Shown: one piece after another, positions 32,985 through 43,639 of the stretch | How the letters are laid out: the number at the start of each line of letters is the position of its first letter | Numbering within the stretch: the first letter of the stretch is position 1 | Source of the DNA: Miscanthus floridulus | Taxonomy: Eukaryota; Streptophyta; Magnoliopsida; Poales; Poaceae | Direction: 5' to 3' | Assembly: GCF_019320115.1 (NCBI RefSeq) | Contig: NC_089585.1 | Location: 140,601,426 to 140,665,425, forward strand | Length of the DNA: 64,000 nucleotides | Translations under genes and position numbers: made by a program | The notes under the pieces: generated by a model | Databases searched by the model: none | The model's input: only the letters and a program-made list of their open reading frames with translations | Told to the model about the DNA's origin: nothing

Positions 32985-33665
32985 GAGCTAGTCCAGAAAC
33001 AACCCGGATTGATCAGAAAACAACCCGGATGAGGTACATACAAATTCAGAAAGAACCTGGACGAAGCGCAAACAACCCCGAAGAGGTGCTGCAAGTACCA
33101 AGACAAATTCAGAAAGAACCCGGATTGATCAGAAAACAACCCGGATGAGGTACATACAAGTTTAGAAAGAACCTGGACGAAGCGCAAACAACCCCGAAGA
33201 GGTGCTGCAAGTACTAAGACAAATTCAGAAAGAACCCGGATTGATCAGAAAACAACCCGGATGAGGTACATACAAGTTCAGAAAGGACCTGGACGAAGTG
33301 CAAACAACCTGGAAGAGGTACGGCAAGAACCAAGACAAGATCAGAAAGAACCCGGATGAATCAAAAACAACCTGGAAGAACATTTCAGAAAGAACCCGGA
33401 TTGATCAGAAAACAACCCGGATGAGGTACATACAAGTTCAGAAAGGACCTGGACGAAGTGCAAACAACCTGGAAGAGGTGCGGCAAGAACCAAGACAAGA
33501 TCAGAAAGAACCCGGATGAATCAAAAACAACCTGGAAGAACATTTTAGAAAGAACCCGGATTGATAAAAAAAAACAACCCGGATGAGGTACATACAAATT
33601 CAGAAAGAACCTGGACGAAGTGCAAACAACCTGGAAGAGGGACATCAAGAACCAGAGAAGTCTAG
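32985..33665. repeat. 116/160-bp tandem array in mosaic D
   Basis: GATTGATCAG or its variant recurs near 33008, 33123, 33239, 33399 and 33559: spacings of 115-116 then 160. The longer unit carries an extra ~44-bp sub-repeat (ATCAGAAAGAACCCGGATGA). Rich in AACCCGGA and AACCTGGA words. Confidence 0.9.
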
Positions 33666-33720
33666 AAACGACCTCGTTAAATAAAAAACAACTCGGAAGA
33701 GCGTCACGGCTTAGTTAAAC

Positions 33721-34241
33721 ACTAAGTTCGGGGGCTCAACATTCGCTTCAACTACGCCCGGGGGCTCGAATTCAAGGATGAAAGACCAAGAATACAAGTA
33801 CTCAAGACTACAACAACGACAACACATCAAGACCCTTCATCCGATTTCTATTCTAAAGAAAAGTACTCGGAGAAGGCTCGGGGGCTGCGGGATACATAAC
33901 CCCAAAAATTTTTGAAGACAAGAATCTGGACCCTCCAACTTTTGCAAGCAAAAGCAAGAGGCTCGGGGGCTACACTCAGTGAGTGCAATTTTTACGAAAA
34001 ATTGCACCCACCGAAAAAGAACTCGGAGCAACCAAGAAGACTAAAGGGACCCTCTGGCTTCTTGACCCAACAAGCAAGAGGCTCGGGGGCTACACTCACT
34101 GAGTGCACTTTTGTGCAAAAGTGCACATCAGCCGAAGAAAAGACAAAGAAGACCATCTCAAGGTCTCGCTTCAAGAAAGAACCCAGAACAAGTCTACAAC
34201 AACCCGGCCCTTGAAGCTCAATCATGAAATGCTCGGGGGCT
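33721..34241 (+). other. Mosaic D 3' region with polypurine/hairpin modules
   Basis: Homologous to C 19540-20357. Contains GAGGCTCGGGGGCTACACTC twice, each followed by a perfect hairpin: 33983-34007 (arms GTGCAATTTTT, loop 3) and 34103-34126 (arms GTGCACTTTT, loop 4). It ends with GCTCGGGGGCT at the LTR. Confidence 0.85.
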
Positions 34242-34683
34242 TGTCGATGCGGGACCCATAAGGTTCCCCACGGTGAAGAGAGAAGAAGACTTAATCCAAA
34301 TAGGATTCTCCTCATGTAATCCTACTAGGACTAGTACACGTAATCCTACTAGGATCTCTACTTTGTAACCGACTAGGACTCCCGCCTCTCCTGGACTATA
34401 TAAAGGAGGGCAGGGGTCCCTAGATCGGCAGACCTAGCTAACACATACATGAGCTACACACATAACCGCAACATACCTCGCAACACAACATATAGCGCAG
34501 GGCGCAATATACTATCCACCCCAGACTGGACGTAGGGCGCCGTGATTTTCCGGCGTGCCGAACCAGTATAAATCGTTGTCTCCCTGCGTTTACCATCGAG
34601 TTCCTGCAAACGCCGATACCCCTCCGAACAAATCACCGTCCCGGGTACTCCCGTGACGGGTTGCCGGTGGTAAAACATCGACA
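34242..34683 (+). repeat. Mosaic D LTR 4 (442 bp, plus)
   Basis: Full-length, starts TGTCGATGCGGGACC, ends AAAACATCGACA, and has the TATA box near 34397. Same length as LTR 1 and LTR 2. Confidence 0.93.
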
Positions 34684-34685
34684 GC

Positions 34686-34703
34686 TGGCGCGCCAGGTAG
34701 GGG
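34686..34703 (+). other. Mosaic D primer-binding site 2
   Basis: A second TGGCGCGCCAGGTAGGGG, placed after what would normally be a 3' LTR. LTR 4 is therefore also followed by 5' internal sequence, as in a tandem LTR-internal-LTR-internal product. Confidence 0.88.
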
Positions 34704-35325
34704 TTCTCGGCGCTTTGCGTTTGAGAGTTCGGTGGACCTCAAGATCAAAGATTTGTTGTGGCTCTTGTTGGCCCTCATCGACAAGTCGCCGCAGCTCTCA
34801 TCGACCCTCAAGATCAACAACACGTTCTCGGCGACAGGACCTCAAGATCAATATTCGCGGCCCTCGTCGATGACTCACTGCGGCTCTCATCGGCCCTGAT
34901 CATCGGGCGAGCCTGAAGGACCTTCCTCGCCAGCCTAGAACACTGCTTCATCGGGCGCTTCAGCTACAGACTACGGCCCCGGAGTTTCCAATCGAGTTCA
35001 CGTCGATCACGTACTAAGGAGCCCCGATGCAGGATCAACCTCCAGGGCCCTACAAGCTAACGTTGTCTATTCCAGCACAACAATCAGATTCGAAAAGGTG
35101 TTTCATTGTCGTATGCCACAGAATATACGGCTCACGTCAAGGCTTGATCGTACATGCCAATAATCAGAGAAGGACTTACATGCATACACAAGACAGAACA
35201 CGTTGTTCAACTGCATCAAGCCGGAGGCGAGCAGTATGCCTGCGTCAAACCGTCGCTGCACCACATCCGACTACTCGCATACATCGACATCCGGCCGCAT
35301 CGACTCGTCGGCCACTGCATCGACA
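34704..35325 (+). other. Mosaic D right-end internal fragment
   Basis: Bases to about 34920 match 31279-31500; then the sequence diverges into a CATCGAC-rich stretch and stops at GCATCGACA. CCTCC follows. No LTR is present at this end. Confidence 0.75.
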
Positions 35326-35330
35326 CCTCC

Positions 35331-35899
35331 TCTAGATTGAGATAGGGTGGTGCAGATTGCACTTTTGGGTCCTCAATTTGAGAAAATGATTTGTACCAAA
35401 ATTGATGCCAACAGAATCAGAGCCAACAGCCGTGTTCTATGTACTTTGCTCAGAGTGACTTCTTTCAATTGGAGGTCGTGCTGTCATGTTAGGTGGCTCG
35501 GTTGATGTAAAATTCAAATCTCTAGTGGCTATACTTCCTATTAATACACATCACAGATACACTCTTAGGTATTATTCAAAGTTATTCAGCACCATAGGCA
35601 CATGTTCATTTAAGAAACAGAGCAAACAAATGGTAAGTCCATAATGATAGACAAAATTGTGGTTCCCTGAACTCAGACCACCAAATAAACATAGTTGTTC
35701 TTTTAGACTCCTGAGCTGAATAAAATAAAGAGCACACTTGTACAAAAATTCATGACAATTCTGAATACTCTTACTGCAGCATAGATGAGCTGAATAAAAT
35801 AAAGAACACACTTGTACAAAAATTCAGATTTACGATACAGCTAGCTCATGAATACAGCACCACAAAAACTGTATTCATGAACAAACAAAGGAAAATTAC
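35331..35899 (-). other. Harbinger Myb-like gene: exon remnant and intron
   Basis: The first ~60 bp (minus) continue the split exon. The rest is an AT-rich intron holding a ~38-bp direct repeat starting at 35713 and 35787 (GAGCTGAATAAAATAAAG). No other feature seen. Confidence 0.55.
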
Positions 35900-36471
35900 C
35901 TGCATACAATGATGCTAGGTGTTCATAAAGAGGAAGTGGCTTGTTTTGGAACTTACTGACTTTGGGATACTTATATTAAATGCAACAAAGCAATATTTTG
36001 GTAAGCTTCTTAAAATAGTGAAAACACAGTACTATATAATTGACAGAAAGTCACTAACCTCAATTAGGTCTTCCCATTTCTTTGGTTCGGCAATTATCAT
36101 GCTTAATGTCTAATTCCAACCAACACCACTCTCTTTGCTGGCATCTCTAACTGTCCTGTAGTTTCCTTTCAACTCCTTCTCCTTCTCTTGCATTTGTTGT
36201 TTTGAAAAATGAGCTAAAGTGAAGGTTTCATTGAACCGTTTAGCAATATTTCTCCAACCATCTGTTGTCCAGCCATTTTGTGCCCTATACATTGGGATAT
36301 TGACATGGTTTTTCATTACATCCACCAGCCCTTTCTCATACGTGTAGCGCCATGCAGCACTTGTACCCTGGGACGTTGACATTGCTGAAAAATGGTGAAA
36401 GATAAATATAAGCTAAAATTATATAAATATAAATGTAAGGTAAAATGATGAACAATGCTCCAAATTACTAT

Positions 36472-37162
36472 CTAATTATTATAGGCAGCCCACATCACTT
36501 GCGCGATTTGATCTCGTAATGTGTTACCATCACTCGATTCTATCTCGCTTGGATAACTATTATCCCCCTCCGGCATATCAACAAAAGTGGTTGGATTGAT
36601 ATATTGTGGTTGGTGATCTAGCCAATTATCTTGCCCATTGTGCGCTCTAATTATATTGTGAAATACCGCTACTGCTGCAGGAATCTTGATCTGAGTCTCA
36701 ATTGGATAGTGTGTTCCCACTTTCAGAATTGGAAACCATTTTATCAACACCCCGAATGCCCTTTCAATATGATTCCGAAGTTGTGCATGTCGATGATTAA
36801 ACAACTCCTTGTAGTTTGCATACTCATTTCTCTGCGATGATCCACGCCTTCTAAACTCGCCAAGGTGGTACCTAACTACTCGGTACGGTGCTATGAATGA
36901 TGGAGTATTAGCATATCCGTCATCTACAAGGTAGAATTTTCCTGGCGGTACATGAAAACCCTTCGTAAGAGCAGAACGTAGGACTCCTGCATCAGATGTA
37001 GATCCTTCCCACCCACAAGAGATGAAAGTGAATTTGAGATCAAAGTCACAAAGCGAACATAACATTCTGGGACAATGTCCCTTTTCTGTTTCTAAAAGGA
37101 GGGGCCTTATCTTCATTGATAGTAATAGGGATATGTGTCCCATCAATGGCGCCAATGCAGTT
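36472..37162 (-). pseudogene. PIF/Harbinger DDE transposase, frameshifted and lacking its N-terminal exon
   Basis: The main exon begins after a clear splice acceptor (TTTACGTGTAG on the minus strand) and opens with the first catalytic block GAIDGTHIP. Downstream are CGWEGSTSDAGVL, YLVDDGYANTPSF (second Asp) and HIERAFGVL (catalytic Glu), the DDE_Tnp_4 arrangement. It ends MWAAYNN at 36472. One extra T near 37048-37052 shifts the frame between the first and second Asp, so no single frame carries the whole DDE triad. No helix-turn-helix exon was found upstream to 38900. The enzyme would cut and paste the transposon at 3-bp targets. The Myb-like partner lies 90 bp downstream on the same strand. 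Confidence 0.85.
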
Positions 37163-38432
37163 CTACACGTAAAAAGGAACCTAAGATTGTTGGAATAGTT
37201 CTCTGAACTGCAATACAATTTTCAAGTAGATCGAAACGAGATTTGCAAGAACCTATTACTCAGTCAACTCCTAAAGTTCAGGATCTAGGCTGATCTTACT
37301 CCAGTTAATTAAATGGGGCAAATATGTAAGGTCTTGGCTAGGTTCGTCCAACTCCGTAAGTATAGTAAGCTAGTAACTAGGATTTATTTTTCATATGTGT
37401 TTGTCACCTTCGATACAGAATTTTACAGAAAAAAGAGAATACTGCTAATTCCAAAATGTAACAGGAAATGCGCCTCTCTTCCACAACAAATAGCTAATTG
37501 AGATGGATCTGGCATCTACTACATACTCCTAGTAGGATTAGAAAACTGCATGCGGTCTTCTATTTTAGCTCTCACTCAACTATTTAGAAACCTATCTAGA
37601 TATCAAGATATATTTTGGGCAACTAAAGAATGTCATAATTTGTCTTTTAAAAAAATACTTACTAGGCCTTTGCAACTCACCAAACATAATCTAACAATTA
37701 ACTGTTTTGCTTTGTGCAACATCAAAATACAAATACAATCCTAAACAGTACATTTTTTATACACTCAAGACTGGTGTATGAGTGAGTGCATTATGTCTTC
37801 TAGCAACTAGCAGCAGGTCTTTGCCAATGTTTTTCTTTTAACCATAATTCACAGATGTCATCAAAATATTACCAAATCCTCTGATTTGTTGACAAATATT
37901 ACCAGATGTCGTCCAAATATTACCAAAATTGAATCATATAACCAAAGCTGCAAATTCATGGAATCACAGCTCAAATGAATAAGGGAGAGGAATCAGTAAC
38001 AGAGACAAACAAAAGTACCTAAGCTGCTAAGCAAGGAAGTGGAACTTGCTGGGTCACTTCTTGTCTTCACCCTGAAAACAATCTGTCAACTAAGAATTGT
38101 AGATGAAGCAAACTAAGATGACAAGCAAATATCTAATTTTAACTATAGGTAAATCTGTTGGTATTACAACAATAAATAGAACAACATTCATTCACTGGTC
38201 AACCAGTACATTATAGCAAAAAATAGCAGATCATTGATTTTTCTAGGATAATTTAACAAATCCAGATCCAGCTCCACTTTGAGTCTAGCTAGCCTAGCCT
38301 CGTTTACTCGTTATTAACTGCAGATTGCACGTAGAAACGATGATCCAGAAATAGTATGCAATTTAAATGGTATTGCGCTTTGGATCTGGCTAGTGCATTC
38401 ATCGTGCACACTTCAATACGAATTAGATCTAG
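37163..38432. other. AT-rich Harbinger intron or upstream region
   Basis: No coding exon recognised. On the minus strand a short segment at about 38041-38080 has both an acceptor-like and a donor-like edge and could be an untranslated exon. The rest shows nothing I can support. Confidence 0.4.
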
Positions 38433-38740
38433 GTGAGGAACTTGGACGAGTTCTTGGAGCTAACCTGGAGTAGATCTTTAAGCTCGGACGGTGGTGGTGG
38501 CAGTAGCGAGGCCGGTGACAGAGATAAGGAAGAAACCGACGGGGGCGGGCTCGGCGGCGGCGGGGGCGGGGGGGGGGGGGCGAGCTCAGTGGTGGTGGCG
38601 GCGATGGGGGCGAGCTCGGTGGCGGCGATGGGGGCGACGACGGCGGCGGCGGTGGCAGGAGGACGGCGGCAGCGGTGCTTCCTCTTCGTCGCCCTCGCTC
38701 GGGTCAGGGAAGAGCCGCCGGGACCCTGGGTGCGGGACAA
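38433..38740 (-). other. GC-rich Ala/Pro-rich open frame, possible first exon of the Harbinger gene
   Basis: The minus-strand frame is very Ala/Pro-rich with a proline run, followed by SELKDLLQ and a GT donor-like GTTAGC. A sub-repeat (GCGATGGGGGCGAGCTCGGT on the plus strand) drives the composition. It may be an untranslated or first exon; I could not join it in frame to the transposase. Low-complexity bias alone could also keep it open. Confidence 0.25.
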
Positions 38741-41700
38741 GCCACCCCGTGGAAAGTACGGGGCTCGGGTCGCCCTCTCCCGGGTGATGGGCTTCCAAAT
38801 GCAAGGGGGCTTCTCCCCGTGGCCGAAATCCGCACGGGGGCCTGGCCCAGGAAAAAGGCGGGGAAACCCGCGTGGATTGGGTCTCCCAAAGGAGGCCTAA
38901 TGGGTTGATGTTTTCCTTTATATGATGACAAAAGTAGATGATAGTAGAATACTTCCTACGTCATATAAATAAAGACACCCTAGAGTTTCTAGGACACATT
39001 AGTGACGAGCAAAAATGACTTTGGTTCCCCTCACTGATAAACAACGGCAAACAGTGCTTCACAGTACCAAATCCAGCGCTAAACCGTACTAGAATGTCTT
39101 GGTTTATGAAACAAATTTTAATTCCTACCTCTTTGGGACGTAGGGACTAGTTATAAGGGTATTTTTGCCTTTTTATTTTCCTGCACATCGGCAGTGGTTG
39201 TTAATATATCAGCATGCCTACGCATAATCTAATTTTATTTCCTCTGATTAATATGGTAATTTCTAGACCACGAGAATTACCACGGAGACTCCTTCAGTTA
39301 ACGTTGACCAAATCTTTAGTCGAGAAATCTACTGTGATACTATTCGGCGGCGAAATGCCGTAGGAGTACGTCTAAAAGGTGGTTCGTCGGGAACGAACAA
39401 GCAAACCACGCCACGAACACAGTAAACAAAGCCTCGCAAAAGAGTGGCAAAAACAAAAGAGCGTACAGTAAGAAGAAGAGGAAACAGAGGCGTGTGTTAG
39501 TGTAGCAATGCCGACACCCCCCATTTCTTTTTCTTTCCTTGTTTTTGAAACTGAACCCCATTTCTACTGCGCCTACTGTTCCGATAGTACGGGCACGCAC
39601 TTTGTTAGGCTGTCTCCGCACAGCGTGAGCCCATACCCAAAATGCGTGCTTCACAGTGTTTTAGGGTGGAAAACACTTGGAACAAAGGAGGCAAACACAT
39701 GACTCAATTTGCGTAGGAGACGACGCGCAACCCAAATAAGTGTCGTCTCTCTATCTCTCTGCGTCTCCATGCATGCGCCAGGCCTACCACCACGGGGAAG
39801 GGGACGACCCGAGCCCGAGGAGATCTGCTCGCCGCCGCGGTACGACCGGAGAAGACGCGGACGGTCTCGGATCCGCACGCGCCCCCACCACCGCCGAACG
39901 GGAGCCACGGCCACGGGAGGTCCCACCGTCGGTCGTGCATGCGGGGACGCCGTGGACGCCATCTCCATGGCTAGGCTGCGCTCGAAGCCGAAGGAGTAGG
40001 AGCGCTTGAGCAGGAAGTCCCTGGTGCCGGCGGCTGCGAGCTGCTGCTGGTCCGGGCTAGCTGACGTCATCTCCGCCTGCTGCTGCTCGCTGTTCCTTGT
40101 TTGGGTTGCTTTTGGGTCCGTGGTTGGAAAAGGGATGGTTGACTCCTTTTTTTCTACGTGACCCAAACCAATGCATCTCGTGTTCGTGTTTAGGTGAGGG
40201 CTGTTTTTAGACCGTCTCAGGTGCTGCACTCTGCATTCATCCGCGTCTGGGCTCTGGCCCTGTGGCTGGTGTTTATCCGGGCCGGCCGGCGCGGTCACGT
40301 GGCGCAGGCGGCGGTGAGAGTGCAGTGGAGTGGGCGGGCAAATGAGAGGCGGCCACAGCGCGCGCATCCGCCGGGCGGTCCAGAGTCGTCCAGGCCGTAG
40401 CAAACCACTTTGTTTCAACAGCCGCATGATGGATGATTGCCTCATTGCCTGCCTGGAAACTGCCTCTTTTCTTTCACCGCCGGTGGGGGTCCGGCCAGCC
40501 GGCCGGCTCTTACTTATTACCTGCTCCACCCGATGGATCGCCATCATGCCATGCGCTCCACAAAATGCACCCATCGTCGCCAAATCCAGTCTTCGTACTA
40601 AAACCGTCGGCAAGATATTGTGCACATTTTCACTTAGCGACACAAGACGCCCAATGAATGCGATGGTTACACACAAGACGAGTACTAGAAGATGCTATCG
40701 AGGACCGCCGGCCGGGTCCCGGTCCCGGTCCCGGTCCCGGCCCGAATTAAAAAGCCAAAGGAAACGTGCTGGTCTTAACTCAGGAACAGATGCGAGGAAT
40801 AGGATACAAGGTGACCTACCTACCTAACCAAACCAAACCGGCCAAACGACAGACAGGCGGGTCTACTCCTATGGACTATGGATGACATGGCTGCCCGCGC
40901 CTCCAGCGTCCAGTCCAGCCTCCGATCAGGCTTTTGGAAGCACGCACGCACACCGAGCGGCGGCACTCATCTACTCGATCGTTCAGAACAATGAACATGC
41001 AAGTGAAAGCAAGCTAGCCGGGCCGGACCCTGGCCGCAAAGCGACGACGCGTCATCGGCGGCGCATGCATGCATGCACGCGCGCGCCCACGACACGCTGC
41101 CACACCTCCAAACCGATCGATGGAGGAGGACCATCCGGCCGCCGCGCGCGTGATCATATATGAAACGGCCGTTTGCCCCCGAGAAAAGCGGCCAAATGCC
41201 ATCGGAAATGGCGACCAGGAGACGAGAAGAACGGGCGCGCCGGCCTTTAGTTATACGCTAGTAATAAAAGCAACGAAAGGCGACGCCATACTTTCAGTTT
41301 ACTACTCCTATTTTAGACTACATGTTCTCCATTTCTCTAGGGACAAAAGGTCAAACCGGGCGGCTGTTTCTGTCATGCAGTGTTTCACACGCCTAAGCAA
41401 ACTAGCTACTGTACGAGCAGCGTGACGCCGGCGCCACGGCGAGGAACCCGTCAAGTTGTCAAACTAGGAGGAGTGGCCGTCGCCGGGAGTCGTTGTCAAA
41501 GGCGGCGGGCCGGTACGGTCCGTCGAGTCCGACGACGACGGCCGAACGTGACACGCGGAGCGACCAGTGACTGTTCTGCGACACGGCATTTGCTTTGTTA
41601 TGCTTGCGCATTTTCGGCCTTTGCAGAGAACTCACAACTCAGGCAGAGGCGGCCCGGTGCCCGGAGACGCATGCAGGCAGAGACGAAGACGAAGATCTTG

Positions 41701-41780
41701 GACGCCTGCCTCTGCCTCCATCAGCTTTTGTTTCCTGCTGCCAGGCAGCAAGCTAAACGCTGGAGTATGTAACCTACTTG
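38741..41780. other. Intergenic, with GC-rich island at about 39.7-40.1 kb
   Basis: No supported gene. The island 39700-40080 is GC-rich and open in several frames; on the minus strand one frame reads FLLKRSYSFGFERSL, which may be a gene relic I do not recognise. CATG/CACGCG-rich simple sequence lies at 41065-41092. Confidence 0.4.
40714..40743. repeat. Hexanucleotide microsatellite (GGTCCC)n
   Basis: Four to five tandem GGTCCC units, pure apart from the edges. Confidence 0.9.
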
Positions 41781-42013
41781 GGCCTTGTTTAGATTGTAAG
41801 TTTTTTCACTCTCTCTCCATTATATTAAATCTTTGGACACATGTATGGAGTATTAAATGTAGATAAAAAAATAACTAATTACACAGTTTGATTGTAAATT
41901 ACGAGACGAATCTTTTGAGCTTAGTTAGGCCATGATTGGATAATAATTGTCAAATACAAACGAAAGTGCTACAGTGCCAAATACTGATTTCTAACCGCAA
42001 TCTAAACCAGGCC
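41781..42013. mobile_element. MITE of the GGCCTTGTTTAG family
   Basis: Terminal inverted repeats GGCCTTGTTTAGATTG and CAATCTAAACCAGGCC with one mismatch, about 233 bp. The interior shares AAATACAAACGAAAGTGCTA and the GAGACGAA word with the element at 48674-48908. No clear target duplication. No coding. Confidence 0.8.
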
Positions 42014-42124
42014 TGGTAGAACTTCTTCCACTGTTGCGCACTGTTTAGGGTTTTGTATGTTACTGTGGCTCCTAGCTAGTAGGAGTCGGATGGTGATGTC
42101 GGCAGTTGTATATATAAACATGTG

Positions 42125-42224
42125 CCCTGTTCGGTTAACTACTTTTTAGCCGGGTCTTATTTCAACTTATTCTTGCTCACAGAACACTTTTGAATCAGTA
42201 CCAGCCGAACGGGACGATGCTCTG
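42125..42224. mobile_element. Small MITE (CCTGTTCGG termini)
   Basis: About 100 bp with imperfect inverted ends, CCCTGTTCGGTT and AGCCGAACGGGA. Non-coding. Confidence 0.55.
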
Positions 42225-42691
42225 TGACGTTTCCATCGGAAGCTAGCTTTATCGTTGATTTGTCCGTTTTATTTGTTAGACGTCAAGGGCCACGCGGATA
42301 GTGACGGGACTGTGACTCGTTCTATTGGCATGCAATGCAACCACCATTAGCATAGAGGCCGGGGTGACCGAAATCTTTATTGTGGCATATTCATATACTC
42401 CTTGGGCTACATGTGTTATACAGGAACATAATGTTCATTAGCGGAGGCTAAGTGTGCCTTTTCGAACACAATAATGCCAAAGGAATAGTGCACGAATTTT
42501 AAATAGGTCAGTTTATTTTTCACAGAAAAACACATAAAACTAGAAAAAAAAAACTCTACATTCTAAAGAGGCCCTAGTCAAAGTACTTTGACGGTTAGTA
42601 ATGACGTGAGGTGATGGGCAATCGTTGAAATGTTTTTTCATGTGAAGTTGTTTAGAGTCCAAAATATGTGCTCTAAGTTTATATATGTTCA

Positions 42692-42822
42692 CCACGTTCG
42701 TTTCGCTGAAAAAATAAGCCGAAACATTGTTTCGGCTGATTTGTTGTGAGAGAAAAACATTGTTCCGGCTGAAAAAAAACAAGCTGAAAAAATACGGATT
42801 ATAAGAGAAGCGAACAGGGACT
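42692..42822. mobile_element. MITE of the GTTCGTTTCGCTGA family, copy 1
   Basis: The left end has CGTTCGTTTCGCTGAAAA and the right end AGAGAAGCGAACAGGGAC as an imperfect inverted repeat. The interior (TTTCGGCTGATTTGTTGTGA) is nearly the same as 47175-47302. Confidence 0.75.
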
Positions 42823-43271
42823 TTAAGATTCAAAATTTAGAATTCTTAAATGATCTCAAATGTTCACATAGTTAATATACCAAAGTTGTAGTAGCCGACC
42901 TGAGCTACATGTTTGTTATTGATAGATTTTTTATGTGAAGTCATTTAGAGTCTCGAATGTTTGCTTTAAATTCACATATTTTGAGATTTAATTTTTGATT
43001 TTTTCAAACAACCTTGGATGGAGAGGCATCCTATACCAAAGTTGTAGTCCTTAACAAGATTAAAAACTTCGTAGCTAAAAGATTTTTCATTTGGGTTCAT
43101 TTAGTAGCCAAAATATTCGGTATAAGATTGTCAAATGTTTATACAAAAAGATAGCATGTTACATATTGTCACAGATGAGTGTGTGGTGTAGCGTTGAACC
43201 TCATGTCACTAGTTTGATTCCTAGGAGTCACTGATTTTTTTGGTTTCAATGGTTTTCTAGAGATCATTAGT

Positions 43272-43301
43272 GGAGGCGGGCATGTTAAGGCACCCGCCTC
43301 C
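43272..43301. repeat. Short perfect inverted repeat GGAGGCGGG / CCCGCCTCC
   Basis: Nine-base perfect arms around a 12-base spacer (43272-43280 and 43293-43301), about 80 bp before the viroplasmin fragment. Repeats of this composition are common in grass CACTA transposons, but no CACTA ends were confirmed here. Confidence 0.7.
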
Positions 43302-43369
43302 GTAAATAGCATTAACGGGGCACGACGCCCGTCTCCCTTGACCTGTTAATGTTTATTTGATTTTTTAGC

Positions 43370-43639
43370 ACAATTAAGGCGTGGTATGTTGTGGCTAAAG
43401 GGTGGCGCACCGTTGTTTTTCCGACTCGGGAAGAATGCTATGAACAAGTCATGGGTTCCCAAGGGCTGTCCATAAGGAAAAACAAGACTAAAGAAGAGGC
43501 AATAGCTGCCCTTCCCAAAGGAGAGTTCAAGATGGTTGACAACATCAAGCTCAAGAACTATGTTGGTTACCCAGCAAAAGATATAATTATATTACTTCAA
43601 GTTCTTGTAATTCTTATGTTAGTTTGGAAATTGATGTAA
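43370..43639 (+). pseudogene. Viroplasmin (RNase H1 N-terminal, Cauli_VI-like) domain fragment
   Basis: An open frame without an initial ATG reads AWYVVAKGWRTVVFPTREEC, then YEQVMGSQGLSIRKNKTKEEA. This fits the viroplasmin/RHBD fold (WYVV-GR-G-Y, W-EC---V-G--GA--K-F-T-EEA pattern) that binds RNA-DNA hybrids in RNase H1 proteins. After the domain a basic linker and a C-terminal hydrophobic segment (IIILLQVLVILMLVWKL) end at TAA-type stop 43637-43639. A TTTTTTAG acceptor-like sequence lies just upstream at about 43366, so it may be an exon. There is no RNase H catalytic part. It could be a transduplicated piece in a CACTA-like element or a remnant of a host gene. Confidence 0.6.

Larger units (their letters stand above)
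31279..33720 (+). other. Mosaic D non-coding internal region
   Basis: No gag, protease or RT frame is present; the longest frames are short and unremarkable. The first ~250 bp repeat phrases such as CCTCAAGATCAA and GGCTCTCATCGGCCCT. Two tandem arrays follow. This is the pattern of a non-autonomous LTR element that would need enzymes from a C-like relative (inference). Confidence 0.65.
28639..35325. mobile_element. Mosaic D: composite LTR insertion (C-like family) in the Harbinger Myb-like gene
   Basis: Flanked by the 5-bp direct repeat CCTCC (28634-28638 and 35326-35330). Left to right: LTR minus (28639-29080), 119 bp of 3' internal sequence, LTR minus (29200-29641), 3' internal sequence to about 29870, and an inverted piece equivalent to C 17572-18555 (29871-30857). 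Then a 5'-truncated LTR plus (30858-31258) with primer site, non-coding internal region, 3' modules, LTR plus (34242-34683), another primer site and 5' internal sequence to 35325. The right end is not an LTR but finishes GCATCGACA, the same 9 bases as the complement of an LTR start. LTR copies are nearly identical, so the structure is recent. It has no gag or pol. Confidence 0.85.
28202..36382 (-). pseudogene. PIF/Harbinger Myb/SANT-like accessory gene, split by an LTR mosaic
   Basis: The first exon (36382-36059, minus) starts MSTSQGTSAAW and carries a Myb/SANT-like DNA-binding fold: WTTDGWRNIAKRFNE near residues 38-52, then LKGNYRTVRDASKESGVGWN. This is typical of the second protein of PIF/Harbinger transposons. 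A TAG follows GVGWN directly, then the frame continues to a GT donor. A second exon at 35955-35900 encodes FQNKPLPLYEHLASLYA. A later exon is interrupted: bases 35331 onward and 28345-28633 join in frame if the insertion and one CCTCC copy are removed. This part is Lys/Glu-rich (EKKKKEDDYSVEKC), has another in-frame TAG and a local 66-bp duplication. A last exon may be 28247-28202. The partner protein helps bring the transposase to terminal repeats; this copy is dead. Confidence 0.72.

Noticed and set aside
35027..35345. 102-codon plus-strand frame
   Set aside because: Lies in non-coding internal sequence at the end of mosaic D; no homology seen.
38433..38900. Gly/Ala-rich plus-strand protein of 155 codons
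   Set aside because: Composition comes from GC-rich sub-repeats and frames are open on both strands; no domain.
38891..38900. Possible right Harbinger terminus GGAGGCC followed by TAA
   Set aside because: No matching left terminus in the window, so the boundary is unsupported.
39651..40676. 341-codon minus-strand open frame
   Set aside because: Mixed composition, no recognised domain, overlaps competing open frames in a GC-rich island; not called as a gene.
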